Assembly (NCBI RefSeq): GCF_900111135.1
Contig: NZ_FOGF01000023.1
Span: forward strand, 1 to 33,436
Direction: 5' to 3'
Length of the DNA stretch: 33,436 bases
Source of the DNA: Granulicatella balaenopterae
GTDB taxonomy: Bacteria > Bacillota > Bacilli > Lactobacillales > Aerococcaceae
Shown here: positions 6,383 through 14,564 of the stretch, piece by piece
Position numbering within the stretch: position 1 is the stretch's first letter
Layout: every line of letters starts with the position of its first letter
Translations under genes and position numbers: made by a program
Notes under the pieces: model-generated
Databases searched by the model: none
What the model saw: the letters and a program-made list of their open reading frames with translations, nothing else
What the model was told of the DNA's origin: nothing

Positions 6383-7213
6383 TTATAAAAGGAAATCTTT
6401 GTGAGTAAAAAAGCTACCTAAACTAGCAGTAATAATCTTATCTTTAGTACTAATCTTATCAAGAGAGACAAGTGAAGAAAAATCATCTGTCTGGTGTTCT
6501 TGAGTAGCAGCTTCACAAAATACAACGGCATCAACAGCAGTCGCATCAAATTCTTTAATTAAGCTACGCATACCATTAACGGTACCGCCTCCTTTTAAGA
6601 AGTCATCAATAATTAATACTTTTGAACCACTTTGTAAGGTGCGTTTTGATAATTCCATCTTTTCGATTCGAGAAGAAGAACCAGAAACATAATTGATGCT
6701 GACGGTTGACCCTTCTGTAATTTTTGAATCACGCCTAACAATAATAAATGGTTTATTTAATTGTTCGGCGACAGCTTGAGCTAAAGGAACACCTTTCGTT
6801 GCAACGGTCATAATCACATCGATTGGAGTATCTTCATAAGCTGATGCAATGATGCGACCGATATGGCGTAAAGTCTTTGGATCTGATAATAAATCAGATA
6901 AATAAATATAACCACCAGGTAATAAGCGAGCTGGGTCTTCTAATTGTTTGATAAAGCCAGCTGTAATATCTAGAGCCTCTTCTTTTTTTATTTTAGGAAT
7001 ATACATCACACCACCGGCTGCTCCAGAGGTTGTTTGGATAATACCAATTCCTTGCTGTTCGAATGTTTTTTTAATAATCGCTAAATCTTCACTAATGGAT
7101 GATTTTGCAGAATGATACAATTCCGTAAATGTTGTTAAAGAGATTAACGTATGTGGATTCGTGAGTAATCTTTGTGTCATATCGATTAAACGTTCGCTTC
7201 GTTTAAGTTTCAT
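6383..7213 (-). CDS. purR: Purine operon regulator PurR
   Basis: The 276-residue Firmicutes PurR is unrelated to the LacI-type PurR of enterobacteria. An N-terminal winged helix (about 1-72) reads R-S-E-R-L-I-D-M-T..., with S-E-D-L near 41-44. The rest is a phosphoribosyltransferase-like domain with the PRPP-binding loop V199-L-I-I-D-D-F-L-K-G-G-G-T211. In Bacillus it represses purine genes and is released by PRPP, while ppGpp counters PRPP; in lactococci PurR activates. AAGGAG precedes the ATG. A promoter and a PurBox-like element lie directly upstream (7243-7293), so autoregulation is likely. The length equals the family norm. Confidence 0.94.
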   Translation of the reverse strand: MKLKRSERLIDMTQRLLTNPHTLISLTTFTELYHSAKSSISEDLAIIKKTFEQQGIGIIQTTSGAAGGVMYIPKIKKEEALDITAGFIKQLEDPARLLPGGYIYLSDLLSDPKTLRHIGRIIASAYEDTPIDVIMTVATKGVPLAQAVAEQLNKPFIIVRRDSKITEGSTVSINYVSGSSSRIEKMELSKRTLQSGSKVLIIDDFLKGGGTVNGMRSLIKEFDATAVDAVVFCEAATQEHQTDDFSSLVSLDKISTKDKIITASLGSFFTHKDFLL

Positions 7214-7242
7214 AATCTTGCTCCTTACAGTTATTTTCTATA

Positions 7243-7293
7243 ATTATACCTAAAACTAACGAAAAATCGCAATAGATTTTGGTATAATATTCG
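7243..7293 (-). promoter_or_regulatory. purR promoter with PurBox-like pair
   Basis: On the minus strand TTGCGA (7267-7272) and TATAAT (7243-7248) form a promoter with an 18-bp spacer. CGAA at 7260-7263 and TTCG at 7290-7293 are 26 bases apart and inverted, fitting the paired-PurBox rule CGAA-N24-27-TTCG described for Bacillus PurR. The element covers the -35 region. Confidence 0.5.
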
Positions 7294-7304
7294 TTATTTA
7301 GTTA

Positions 7305-8117
7305 TTAGGATAAAACAAATTTTTCAATTGCTACAGCAACACCATCTTCATCATTAGTAGCTGTAATAAAGTTTGCAACTTTTTTAACAGACTCAACCGC
7401 ATTCCCCATAGCAACACCCATACCAGCATAAGTTATCATATCCATATCATTTTCATTATCACCTAAGCACATAATTTCATCAGAGGTTAAGCCCAAGATT
7501 TCAGCTAATTTAGCTACAGCTTTTCCTTTGCTTGCGTCTTTATTTAAGACTTCTAAATAATAAGGTGCGCTACGTAATAATGTGTATTTTTCAGTGAAAC
7601 TAGTTGGTAATTGGGCGATAAACGGTTCTAATAATTCAGCTTTTTCGACAAACATCATTTTAGTAAATTCGCTTGTAGGATCAATTTCTTCTTGAGGTTT
7701 ATGACTAATAGGCATATTGACTAATTGGTGTTCGTGGTAAGAATATTCACCGATATCTTCTGTTGTGACATGGATCACTTCTTGGTCAATTGCGTGGAAG
7801 TGAATAGGGTGATGTTTCGCTTGTTTAGCAACTTCTTCTAAATCGCTATAATCTAAAGTAAAGTGGCAATATGTATGGCCATCTCCAGTTCTTTGTACCA
7901 ATGAGCCATTATAGGTTACAACAAAATCACGGTCATTAATTAAATCTAATTCTTGTAATTGATCTTGTACACCAGGAAGAGGACGACCTGTACATAAAAC
8001 GACATAGACTCCTTGTTGGCGTGCTTTTTGAATTGCTTCATTAACGCGTGGTGTAATCATTCTTTCACTGTTTAATAATGTGCCATCGATGTCGATAGCG
8101 ATTAATTTAATAGACAT
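7305..8117 (-). CDS. Cof-type HAD-IIB family phosphatase
   Basis: The 270-residue cytoplasmic haloacid-dehalogenase hydrolase belongs to the Cof/YidA group. Motif I is D8-I-D-G-T-L-L-N with the nucleophile Asp8, motif II is C-T-G-R, motif III is the Lys of K-G-K-A-V-A, and motif IV is G-D-N-E-N-D. A type IIB cap occupies the middle (about 85-200). Relatives dephosphorylate sugar phosphates, flavin or pyridoxal-phosphate type substrates; the substrate cannot be read from sequence. It follows the HD-domain gene by 19 bases on the minus strand and is probably the last gene of the lipL-HD-HAD transcript. Confidence 0.9.
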   Translation of the reverse strand: MSIKLIAIDIDGTLLNSERMITPRVNEAIQKARQQGVYVVLCTGRPLPGVQDQLQELDLINDRDFVVTYNGSLVQRTGDGHTYCHFTLDYSDLEEVAKQAKHHPIHFHAIDQEVIHVTTEDIGEYSYHEHQLVNMPISHKPQEEIDPTSEFTKMMFVEKAELLEPFIAQLPTSFTEKYTLLRSAPYYLEVLNKDASKGKAVAKLAEILGLTSDEIMCLGDNENDMDMITYAGMGVAMGNAVESVKKVANFITATNDEDGVAVAIEKFVLS

Positions 8118-8136
8118 AAAATCCTCCGAGTATAGT

Positions 8137-9474
8137 TTAGTTTTCTAATTGTTTTTTTAATTCTTTGAAGCGTTCTAATTCTTGTTGGAATAGATTCACT
8201 TCTTTTGATAATTCTATCATTTCTTTAGGGAAATACAAGCGTTCATCACCGCCAGCACGACCAGTAATCGATGCTACTAAATGACTGACTGTTGATAATT
8301 CAATTAAATGTCCATTATGGTCCATTAATTCGATTTGTGTGCGTGGATGAACAGAATCAGGACGATAAAAATCATATGGTAAGTCATAACTATTATTAAT
8401 TGCTGTATAGTAAGTGGGTTCATAACCAACACGTTCAATAATTTCAGTCATTTCAGTTATAATTTTCCCGTCATTAACATGGTCAAAAGCCACTGATTTA
8501 AATGGTTTACGGTTTAAAAAACGATTTGCTAAATCACTTAAAATAGGATCTTCCTCATCTAACCAAAGATTAAAATAAGTCGTTAAGACACCATCATCTA
8601 AACGTAAATAATCTTCTAAATCCCAATTATTTTCAAAGAATGGAATTAAAAAAGTTGCATTATTTTTTAAAGGATGTGGTGGAGTATTATAGCAATCAGA
8701 GGCTCGTTTTAATAAATGATTCAAAATCACTTCCATGCCACGAGAGACTGGGTGGAAATAGACTTGCATATACATTTGATAACGACTCATAATATAATCT
8801 TCAACAGCATGCATGCCTGAATAAGTAAAACAAATCCCATCTTTATAAGGGCGGATGACACGTAAAATACGTGAAATATCAAAACGTCCATAATTAACTC
8901 CCGTATGATAGGCATCTCGTAATAAATAATCCATTCGATCGGCATCAATTTGACTAGAAATTAATTGTACAACTTGTGGATTAGGATAGTTTTTTTGAAT
9001 AACACTAGCAACTTTTTCTGGGAAATCTGGGGCAACTGTTTGAAGAATTTGATTAATTTCTGTTTTATCAGATAAAATAATTTGGATGGTTAATTCTTCA
9101 TGATTAGTATTAAAAATCTTTTCAAAAGTATGAGAATATGGGCCATGGCCAATATCATGTAATAAAGCCGCACATAAGACGACTAAGCGTTCTGAATCAT
9201 CCCATAAGCCATCACCATCGGCTATACTTGGATAATTACGACTGAATTTATCACAAATTCTACGACTAACCTCATAAACTCCAAGTGAATGTGAAAAACG
9301 AGAATGTTCAGCACCATGGAAAGTAAATAATGAAGCGCCAGTTTGTTTAATACGACGCAAACGCTGAAACTCACGACTATTTATTAAATCTAAAATAACT
9401 TTATGTTGTACATGGATATAATCATGCACAGGATCACGGAATACTTTTTCACGTGAAAGTAATTCAATCTTCAT
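8137..9474 (-). CDS. HD-domain phosphohydrolase, YwfO / EF1143 dNTPase type
   Basis: The 445-residue protein has the SAMHD1/dGTPase-like HD fold. Metal ligands are visible as H62 (H-S-R-F-S-H-S-L-G), H106-D107 in L-L-H-D-I-G-H-G-P-Y-S-H and D177/D179 in S-Q-I-D-A-D-R-M-D-Y-L. The Enterococcus faecalis homologue EF1143 is a tetrameric dNTP triphosphohydrolase, so control of dNTP pools is the likely role. Its start overlaps the lipL stop by 11 bases, and Bacillus also has ywfO near ywfL (lipL), so the pairing is conserved. A ribosome-binding site with AGGA is visible inside lipL. Confidence 0.88.
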   Translation of the reverse strand: MKIELLSREKVFRDPVHDYIHVQHKVILDLINSREFQRLRRIKQTGASLFTFHGAEHSRFSHSLGVYEVSRRICDKFSRNYPSIADGDGLWDDSERLVVLCAALLHDIGHGPYSHTFEKIFNTNHEELTIQIILSDKTEINQILQTVAPDFPEKVASVIQKNYPNPQVVQLISSQIDADRMDYLLRDAYHTGVNYGRFDISRILRVIRPYKDGICFTYSGMHAVEDYIMSRYQMYMQVYFHPVSRGMEVILNHLLKRASDCYNTPPHPLKNNATFLIPFFENNWDLEDYLRLDDGVLTTYFNLWLDEEDPILSDLANRFLNRKPFKSVAFDHVNDGKIITEMTEIIERVGYEPTYYTAINNSYDLPYDFYRPDSVHPRTQIELMDHNGHLIELSTVSHLVASITGRAGGDERLYFPKEMIELSKEVNLFQQELERFKELKKQLEN

Positions 9475-10330
9475 TAAAATCCTCCATTCCTAAATTTGTA
9501 ATTAATTGATTACGTTGCTGCATTTTTTCTTGTAATTGATGGTAATCATCAGTTTGATAGAAGTCTTTATAAGTACTAATTATGTTACAGTCATTATCGA
9601 GTAAAGCCATTAGTATCCGCTTATAGACATCATCAATTGATAATTCTATCTCTAATAAATCTGCTAGATTAGCCATGGAACTTGGGGTAATATCAGGGAA
9701 ATGCCATTTTGACTCTTGGTGGTTTAAGCCAGTTTGATAAAAAGATTTTACTAATTCACCACGCTGCTCTTGTTGACCAAATACACTCAAATAAATTAAT
9801 ACACAAATGCCATCTTTAAATCGTCTTTGGGCAATGCCGGCAAATTTTTTACCTTGAATGGACAAATCAAAATCTCCTGGACAATAAGAGTCGCTAACTT
9901 CAAATGAAGAAATACATTTCTCACCACTAGCTTCGGGAAAAGCTAAACAAATTAATTCCTTCATCACTTGGTAAGCTTCATGGATACTAATTTTTGTATC
10001 GCATTGTTTAAAAGTTAGTGAAATATTTAAAACACCAGGATCACTAATAACAGCTAAACCGCCAGCGCTTCTAATGACTGGTTGATAGTGGGCATTCTTA
10101 ACATTTATTAAAGCATCATTTAAAAAAGGTAATTTCGTATCACTCATTCCTAAAATTAAACAAGGAGGAAGTGTCCAAAAATGAATAATTGGCAAACTAT
10201 TCGGTAAATTGACTTTGCGTAAACAAACCTCATCAACAATAAAAGGATGCAAATAATTATTGAAATACTTATCCGAATGTTCGCTAATAACAAAGATATC
10301 TTGATTTTTTAAGATTGATAGCATAGTCAT
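9464..10330 (-). CDS. lipL: Octanoyl-[GcvH]:protein N-octanoyltransferase LipL
   Basis: The 288-residue enzyme of the biotin/lipoate ligase fold (PF03099) moves octanoyl (or lipoyl) groups from GcvH to E2 subunits of 2-oxoacid dehydrogenases. Cys150 in S-Y-C-P-G-D-F-D and the Lys161-Lys162 pair match the catalytic Cys150/Lys162 reported for Bacillus subtilis LipL, and S-A-G-G-x-A-V lies near 88-94. There is no C-terminal LplA domain, so a plain ligase is unlikely. AAAGGA precedes the ATG; an ATG two codons later is also possible. It heads the lipL-HD-HAD operon; a minus-strand TATAAT sits at 10362-10367. Confidence 0.86.
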   Translation of the reverse strand: MTMLSILKNQDIFVISEHSDKYFNNYLHPFIVDEVCLRKVNLPNSLPIIHFWTLPPCLILGMSDTKLPFLNDALINVKNAHYQPVIRSAGGLAVISDPGVLNISLTFKQCDTKISIHEAYQVMKELICLAFPEASGEKCISSFEVSDSYCPGDFDLSIQGKKFAGIAQRRFKDGICVLIYLSVFGQQEQRGELVKSFYQTGLNHQESKWHFPDITPSSMANLADLLEIELSIDDVYKRILMALLDNDCNIISTYKDFYQTDDYHQLQEKMQQRNQLITNLGMEDFNED

Positions 10331-10502
10331 AATTTTATTCCTTTCAATTATACTTAGTCATATTATACCAAAGAAATGCTTATATTACTTAGTTTTATTT
10401 CTTTAAAAATAAAAAAGATATTATATTATTCAAAAAAATCATATCCGAATAATTCAAAATAAAAATGCCAATATATTTTTTGTGTAAATGCAAACATTTT
10501 TC

Positions 10503-10532
10503 TTCACACAACTCTATTAACTTTGCTAAAAT
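10503..10532 (+). promoter_or_regulatory. phoPR promoter
   Basis: TTCACA (10503-10508) and the extended -10 TGCTAAAAT (10524-10532) are 18 bases apart. The TTCACA also fits one PhoP half-box, but no partner stands 11 bp away, so autoregulation is only a possibility. Confidence 0.45.
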
Positions 10533-10564
10533 AAAGATAAGTAGTAGTTGTTGGAGGTGGAAAT

Positions 10565-11272
10565 ATGAAAAAAGTATTAATTGTAGATGATGAACCAAGT
10601 ATATTATTACTATTATCTTATAATTTAGAAAAAGAAGGTTATGTGGTACAGCAAGCTGAAGATGGTTTAATAGCTTATCAAATGGCTTTGGAAAATCAAT
10701 ATGATTTTATAATTTTAGATATTATGCTACCAAGTATGAACGGAATAGATATTTGTCAAAAATTACGGCTAAATCATATTGAAACACCAATATTAATGTT
10801 GACTGCTAGAGATGATGAATTCGATAAGATTATTGGCTTAGAAATTGGGGCGGATGATTATATGACCAAACCATTTAGTCCAAGAGAAGTATTAGCTCGC
10901 ATGAAAGCTATTTTTCGTCGGATGGATGCAACTAATAAACCTAAGATTTCACTACAAGAAAATGAAGAAATATTAAAAGTAGGAGAATTAACAATTTATG
11001 TTGATCGTCATGAAGTATACCTTGCTAATGAACCAGTCGAGTTAACGCCAAAGCAATATGAGTTGTTATTATATATGGCTAAGCGATTAGGGAAAGCTCA
11101 TAGTCGTGAACAATTATTGCATGCAGTTTGGGATTTTGATTTTTCTGGGGAGACACGTATTGTTGATGTACATATCGGTCATTTGCGTGAAAAAATAGAG
11201 AAAGATACAAAACGTCCAAAGTATTTGAAAACAGTACGAGGATTTGGTTATAAGATGGAGGATCCTTCCTAA
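10565..11272 (+). CDS. phoP: Phosphate response regulator PhoP (OmpR family)
   Basis: The 235-residue two-component regulator has a receiver domain with acidic pocket D8-D9, phosphoacceptor Asp52 in L-D-I-M-L-P, the T-A-R segment and the K-P-F lysine near residue 102. A winged-helix DNA-binding domain (about 133-232) contains the E-L-T-P-K-Q-Y-E-L-L and R-G-x-G-Y-K-M landmarks. Its neighbours, a PhoR-type kinase and the whole pst-phoU operon, identify it as PhoP/PnpR rather than another OmpR-type protein. The RBS is GGAGGTGG. TAATG overlap: its TAA and the phoR ATG share one base, so the two are translationally coupled. It is predicted to bind TTTACA repeats such as 12710-12748. Confidence 0.93.
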   Translation: MKKVLIVDDEPSILLLLSYNLEKEGYVVQQAEDGLIAYQMALENQYDFIILDIMLPSMNGIDICQKLRLNHIETPILMLTARDDEFDKIIGLEIGADDYMTKPFSPREVLARMKAIFRRMDATNKPKISLQENEEILKVGELTIYVDRHEVYLANEPVELTPKQYELLLYMAKRLGKAHSREQLLHAVWDFDFSGETRIVDVHIGHLREKIEKDTKRPKYLKTVRGFGYKMEDPS

Positions 11273-12648
11273 TGAATTTATTACCTAAGCGTATTGGTGC
11301 AGTAGCGATTATTATTATTATGACTTTAGTAACAGCTATTAATCTTTTACAGTTTTATCCGATTATTATTGAATCAGTCCCTTTGCGTAAATTATTAGTC
11401 ATCCTCTTAATGGTATTAGTATTAGTTTTTGTGATTGCTTATTATTTATTAGAGCAAGGAAATCAGCCGATTGAAGAGATTTTAGAAGTTATTGATCAAT
11501 TATCAAAAGGTAAATATCATGCTCGATATTATGGTGAAAAGTTTTCAAAGCAAGATGAATTAGGTGGTATGATTAATCAATTAGCGGTCAAATTAGAACA
11601 AAAGACTGAATTGATTCAATTAAAAGATAGCAAAGAGCGTGAAGTAATTGATCATTTAGTCGTTGGAGTAATTGCTTTAAATAAAAAAGGTCAAGTGGTA
11701 TTAACGAATCCAATTGGGCGATTGTTAATCGATGAGAAGACAAATCCTTTAAATCAATCGTATGAAGCAATTATTAAAAGCTATGGGTTACGTCAGATGG
11801 TGGATCACGTGTATGAAGCCGAACAAGCTAGTCATCAAGAAATAGAAGTCTATTATCCGGAAGAACGAATACTTGATGTCCATGTTGTTCCCATTCTCAC
11901 AAAACGCCAGCAATTAGAACAAGTAATGGTCTTGATGTATGATATTACAACAATTAGGCGATTAGAACAAGTGAAAACAGAATTTGTTGCCAATGCATCG
12001 CATGAGTTACGAACACCAGTTACAGCAGTTAAAGGGTTTTCGGAGACATTATTAGATGGTGCTAAGGATGATCCGGAATTATGTGATAAATTTTTAAGAA
12101 TTATTCATAAAGAAAGTTTACGACTCGATCGACTAGTGAATGATATTTTACAATTATCACGCTTAGAACATCAAGCGAATACGACAGAAAAGGAAAATGT
12201 ATGTTTATCAAGATTAATAGTTGAAGAAGTAGAATTAGTTCAACAACAAGCAAATCAAAAGAATATAACGGTTGAGGTGGATTATCAAGAAGAACTCTAT
12301 TGTTATACCGATCGTCAACGTTTATCGCAAGTTATATTAAATATATTAGCAAATGCCATTAATTATACCGATAATGGTGGTAAGGTTAGTATTTCTTTTG
12401 TTCAATCAGAAGAAGTTGTTGAAATATCAATTAAAGATAATGGCGTTGGGATTCCTGAAGAAGATTTAGAACGAATTTTTGAACGTTTTTACCGAGTGGA
12501 TAAGATGCGTAGTCGCAACACTGGTGGTACGGGGTTAGGTTTATCAATTGTTAAAAATTTATTACATACCATAGGTGGAAGCATTAGTGTGACAAGCAAG
12601 GTAGATAAGGGTTCAGAATTTGTGATCTATTTGCCTAAAACAAAATAA
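11272..12648 (+). CDS. phoR: Phosphate sensor histidine kinase PhoR/PnpS
   Basis: The 458-residue kinase has two membrane segments (about 8-30 and 38-60) with only about ten residues between them, then a HAMP-like linker, a PAS domain (about 122-228), a dimerisation/phosphoacceptor helix with H244 in N-A-S-H-E-L-R-T-P, and an HATPase domain showing N-box N-A-I-N-Y-T, D-N-G-V-G-I-P and G-G-T-G-L-G-L. The absence of an outside sensor domain means it cannot bind external phosphate through such a domain; control through Pst and PhoU at the PAS domain is the known alternative. A terminator follows, so pstS has its own promoter. Confidence 0.93.
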   Translation: MNLLPKRIGAVAIIIIMTLVTAINLLQFYPIIIESVPLRKLLVILLMVLVLVFVIAYYLLEQGNQPIEEILEVIDQLSKGKYHARYYGEKFSKQDELGGMINQLAVKLEQKTELIQLKDSKEREVIDHLVVGVIALNKKGQVVLTNPIGRLLIDEKTNPLNQSYEAIIKSYGLRQMVDHVYEAEQASHQEIEVYYPEERILDVHVVPILTKRQQLEQVMVLMYDITTIRRLEQVKTEFVANASHELRTPVTAVKGFSETLLDGAKDDPELCDKFLRIIHKESLRLDRLVNDILQLSRLEHQANTTEKENVCLSRLIVEEVELVQQQANQKNITVEVDYQEELYCYTDRQRLSQVILNILANAINYTDNGGKVSISFVQSEEVVEISIKDNGVGIPEEDLERIFERFYRVDKMRSRNTGGTGLGLSIVKNLLHTIGGSISVTSKVDKGSEFVIYLPKTK

Positions 12649-12676
12649 AAGATAAAGAAGTTATGTAGGTAACATT

Positions 12677-12712
12677 CAGCGTAATCCTTGATAGGGGTTA
12701 GGCTGTTTTTTT
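12677..12712 (+). terminator. Intrinsic terminator after phoR
   Basis: Stem 12677-12687 pairs with 12695-12705 (one G-G mismatch, one wobble), followed by seven T residues. The T-run shades into the first PhoP-box-like repeat at 12710. Confidence 0.8.
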
Positions 12713-12763
12713 ACGAAATATTTACATGGAATCAAGCTGGAATTTACATTTGTTTGATATCTT
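12710..12763 (+). promoter_or_regulatory. pst promoter with 11-bp-phased PhoP boxes
   Basis: TTTACG (12710-12715), TTTACA (12721-12726) and TTTACA (12743-12748) start at offsets 0, 11 and 33; the 22-bp slot (12732) is degenerate. This is the repeat pattern of Firmicutes PhoP sites. There is no convincing -35; a weak -10 such as TATCTT (12758-12763) follows, as expected for an activator-dependent promoter. It drives pstS-pstC-pstA-pstB-phoU. Confidence 0.7.
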
Positions 12764-12794
12764 AAAAGTAAAAAGAGAGTAAAGGAGGAGAATT

Positions 12795-13676
12795 ATGAAA
12801 GTCGGAAGGGTGCTATATGTAGGGATGGTATCTTTAACGTTATTATTGGGAGGATGTAGTACTTCTCAGCAATCGATGGCAAGCAATCCCAGTGGGGAAA
12901 TAACTGTTGTTTCACGTGAAACTGGATCTGGAACTCGAGATGCATTTATTGAACAAGTAGGATTATTAGAAAAGGATGATATACATCGAATAGATCAAAC
13001 AACTTTAGAAGCAATTGTCCAAAATAGTACAGCAGGAGTATTATCAACCGTAGCAGGATTAGATAAAGCAATTGGGTATGTTTCGCTAGGAACTCTGTCA
13101 GATATAGTACAACCTGTTGCAATTGAGGGAGTATTACCAACAACTGAAACTATACTGGCGGGAGATTATCGTTTACAAAGGCCATTTGTTATTTGTTGGC
13201 CAAATGAGATTCGTGAGGAAGTAAGGGACTTTATGGCTTTTATCAATTCTAAAGAAGGACAAGATATTATAAAAAAAACAGGTTATGTTCCTACTAATCC
13301 TAATGCTTTACCGTATCAAAATACTTCAGCAGAAGAAGGGTTAGTGACAGTAGTTGGATCGACTTCTGTAACACCGGTAATGGAACAATTAGCTGAGCAG
13401 TACCAAGAAATACATAGTGGTGTGCAAATCGATATTATTTCAAATGGGTCCACAGCCGGTATCACAGCGGTGCAAGAAGGTACGGCAGATATTGGGATGT
13501 CTTCTCGAGCATTGAATTCTCAAGAAATAGAACAAATGAATTCTCAAGCAATTGCATTAGATGGCATTGTTATTATTGTTAATCAAGACAATCCTTTAAA
13601 CACATTAACCTTGCAAGAGGTACGTGACATTTTTAAAGGTGATGTAACAGATTGGCAAGATTTAGCGCAACATTAA
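12795..13676 (+). CDS. pstS: Phosphate-binding lipoprotein PstS (permuted domain order)
   Basis: This 293-residue solute-binding protein captures phosphate outside the membrane for PstCAB. The signal peptide ends in L-G-G-C21, a lipobox, so it is lipid-anchored. Family motifs are clear but in swapped order: residues about 34-170 hold S-R-E-T-G-S-G-T-R48, Q-N-S-T-A-G-V and Q-R-P-F...G-Y-V-P, normally the second half, while 182-293 hold V-V-G-S-T-S191, S-N-G-S-T-A-G (216-222), T-A-D-I-G-M-S-S-R and D-I-F-K-G...W, normally the first half. Both halves contribute the phosphate site, so function should be kept. Some streptococcal PstS paralogues have this order as I remember them. AAGGAGGAG precedes the ATG. 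Confidence 0.93.
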   Translation: MKVGRVLYVGMVSLTLLLGGCSTSQQSMASNPSGEITVVSRETGSGTRDAFIEQVGLLEKDDIHRIDQTTLEAIVQNSTAGVLSTVAGLDKAIGYVSLGTLSDIVQPVAIEGVLPTTETILAGDYRLQRPFVICWPNEIREEVRDFMAFINSKEGQDIIKKTGYVPTNPNALPYQNTSAEEGLVTVVGSTSVTPVMEQLAEQYQEIHSGVQIDIISNGSTAGITAVQEGTADIGMSSRALNSQEIEQMNSQAIALDGIVIIVNQDNPLNTLTLQEVRDIFKGDVTDWQDLAQH

Positions 13677-13703
13677 GATGACTTTGATAGAAGGTGAATC
13701 AGT

Positions 13704-14564
13704 ATGAAAAAAGAAAAATTAGCAGAAAAAGTAATGGAAATAATCTTTTTTATTAGCGCTATGATGTCAGTCGTAGCCATTGCAACAATATGTCTATTTA
13801 TTTTTAAAAATGGCGTTCCTTTTATGATGCGTTATGGTGTTCATGAATTTATTTTTGGAACGAGTTGGGCACCAGGGAATCTTCCGTCTACTTATGGGAT
13901 ATTCCCAATGATTATGGGGTCTTTAGTGATTACCTTAGGAGCTTTAGTGATTGGTGTACCACTAGGAATATTAACTGCTGTGTTTTTGGTTTATTTTTGT
14001 TCAGAAAAGCTATATAAGGTGTTAAGTCCATCAGTCAATATTATGGCAAGTATTCCATCTGTTATCTATGGTTTTTTTGGCTTACAATTATTAGTTCCTT
14101 TAGTAAGGCGCTTAGGAGGAAATGGTATGAGCGTTTTAACGGCATCTATCTTACTAGGAATTATGATTATTCCAACCATTATTACTTTATCAGAAGCAGC
14201 TCTACGCTCAGTTCCGAAAGTCTTTTATACGGGTAGCATTGGTTTAGGAGCTACACATGAGCGAACTATTTTAAAAGTTATCTTACCAGCTGCTAAATCA
14301 GGTATTATATCAGCCGTTATTTTAGGAGTTGGGCGAGCAATTGGCGAAACGATGGCCGTTATTTTAGTGGCAGGTAATCAACCATTATTACCACGGGGAT
14401 TATTAAAAGGAGTTCGTACAATGACGACGAATATTGTGTTAGAAATGGCTTATGCAACAGGTGAGCATCGTGAAGCATTAATTGCCACATCAGTCGTCTT
14501 ATTTGTGATGATTCTAGTGATTAATTTCGTATTTACTATTGTGAAAAGGAGAGGTCGTTCATGA
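13704..14564 (+). CDS. pstC: Phosphate ABC transporter permease PstC
   Basis: The 286-residue inner permease has about six helices. Landmarks are F-I-F-G-T-S-W-A-P near residues 50-58, the S-I-P-S-V-I-Y-G-F-F-G segment, and the ATPase-contact loop with G-L-G-A-T...I-L-P-A...G-R-A-I-G-E-T-M-A-V. It pairs with PstA to form the phosphate channel and is fed by PstS, 27 bases upstream. AGAAGGTGA is its ribosome-binding site. Its stop overlaps the pstA start (ATGA), showing coupling. PstC and PstA resemble each other; the ETMAVI pattern and first position in the operon favour PstC. Confidence 0.94.
   Translation: MKKEKLAEKVMEIIFFISAMMSVVAIATICLFIFKNGVPFMMRYGVHEFIFGTSWAPGNLPSTYGIFPMIMGSLVITLGALVIGVPLGILTAVFLVYFCSEKLYKVLSPSVNIMASIPSVIYGFFGLQLLVPLVRRLGGNGMSVLTASILLGIMIIPTIITLSEAALRSVPKVFYTGSIGLGATHERTILKVILPAAKSGIISAVILGVGRAIGETMAVILVAGNQPLLPRGLLKGVRTMTTNIVLEMAYATGEHREALIATSVVLFVMILVINFVFTIVKRRGRS

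Noticed and set aside
10503-10519. A PhoP-box pair upstream of phoP.
   Set aside because: Only a single TTCACA is present; the positions 11 bp up and down do not match.
10395-10598. A 67-codon minus-strand frame across the phoP start.
   Set aside because: Its translation is low-complexity hydrophobic sequence from AT-rich promoter DNA, with no ribosome-binding site.
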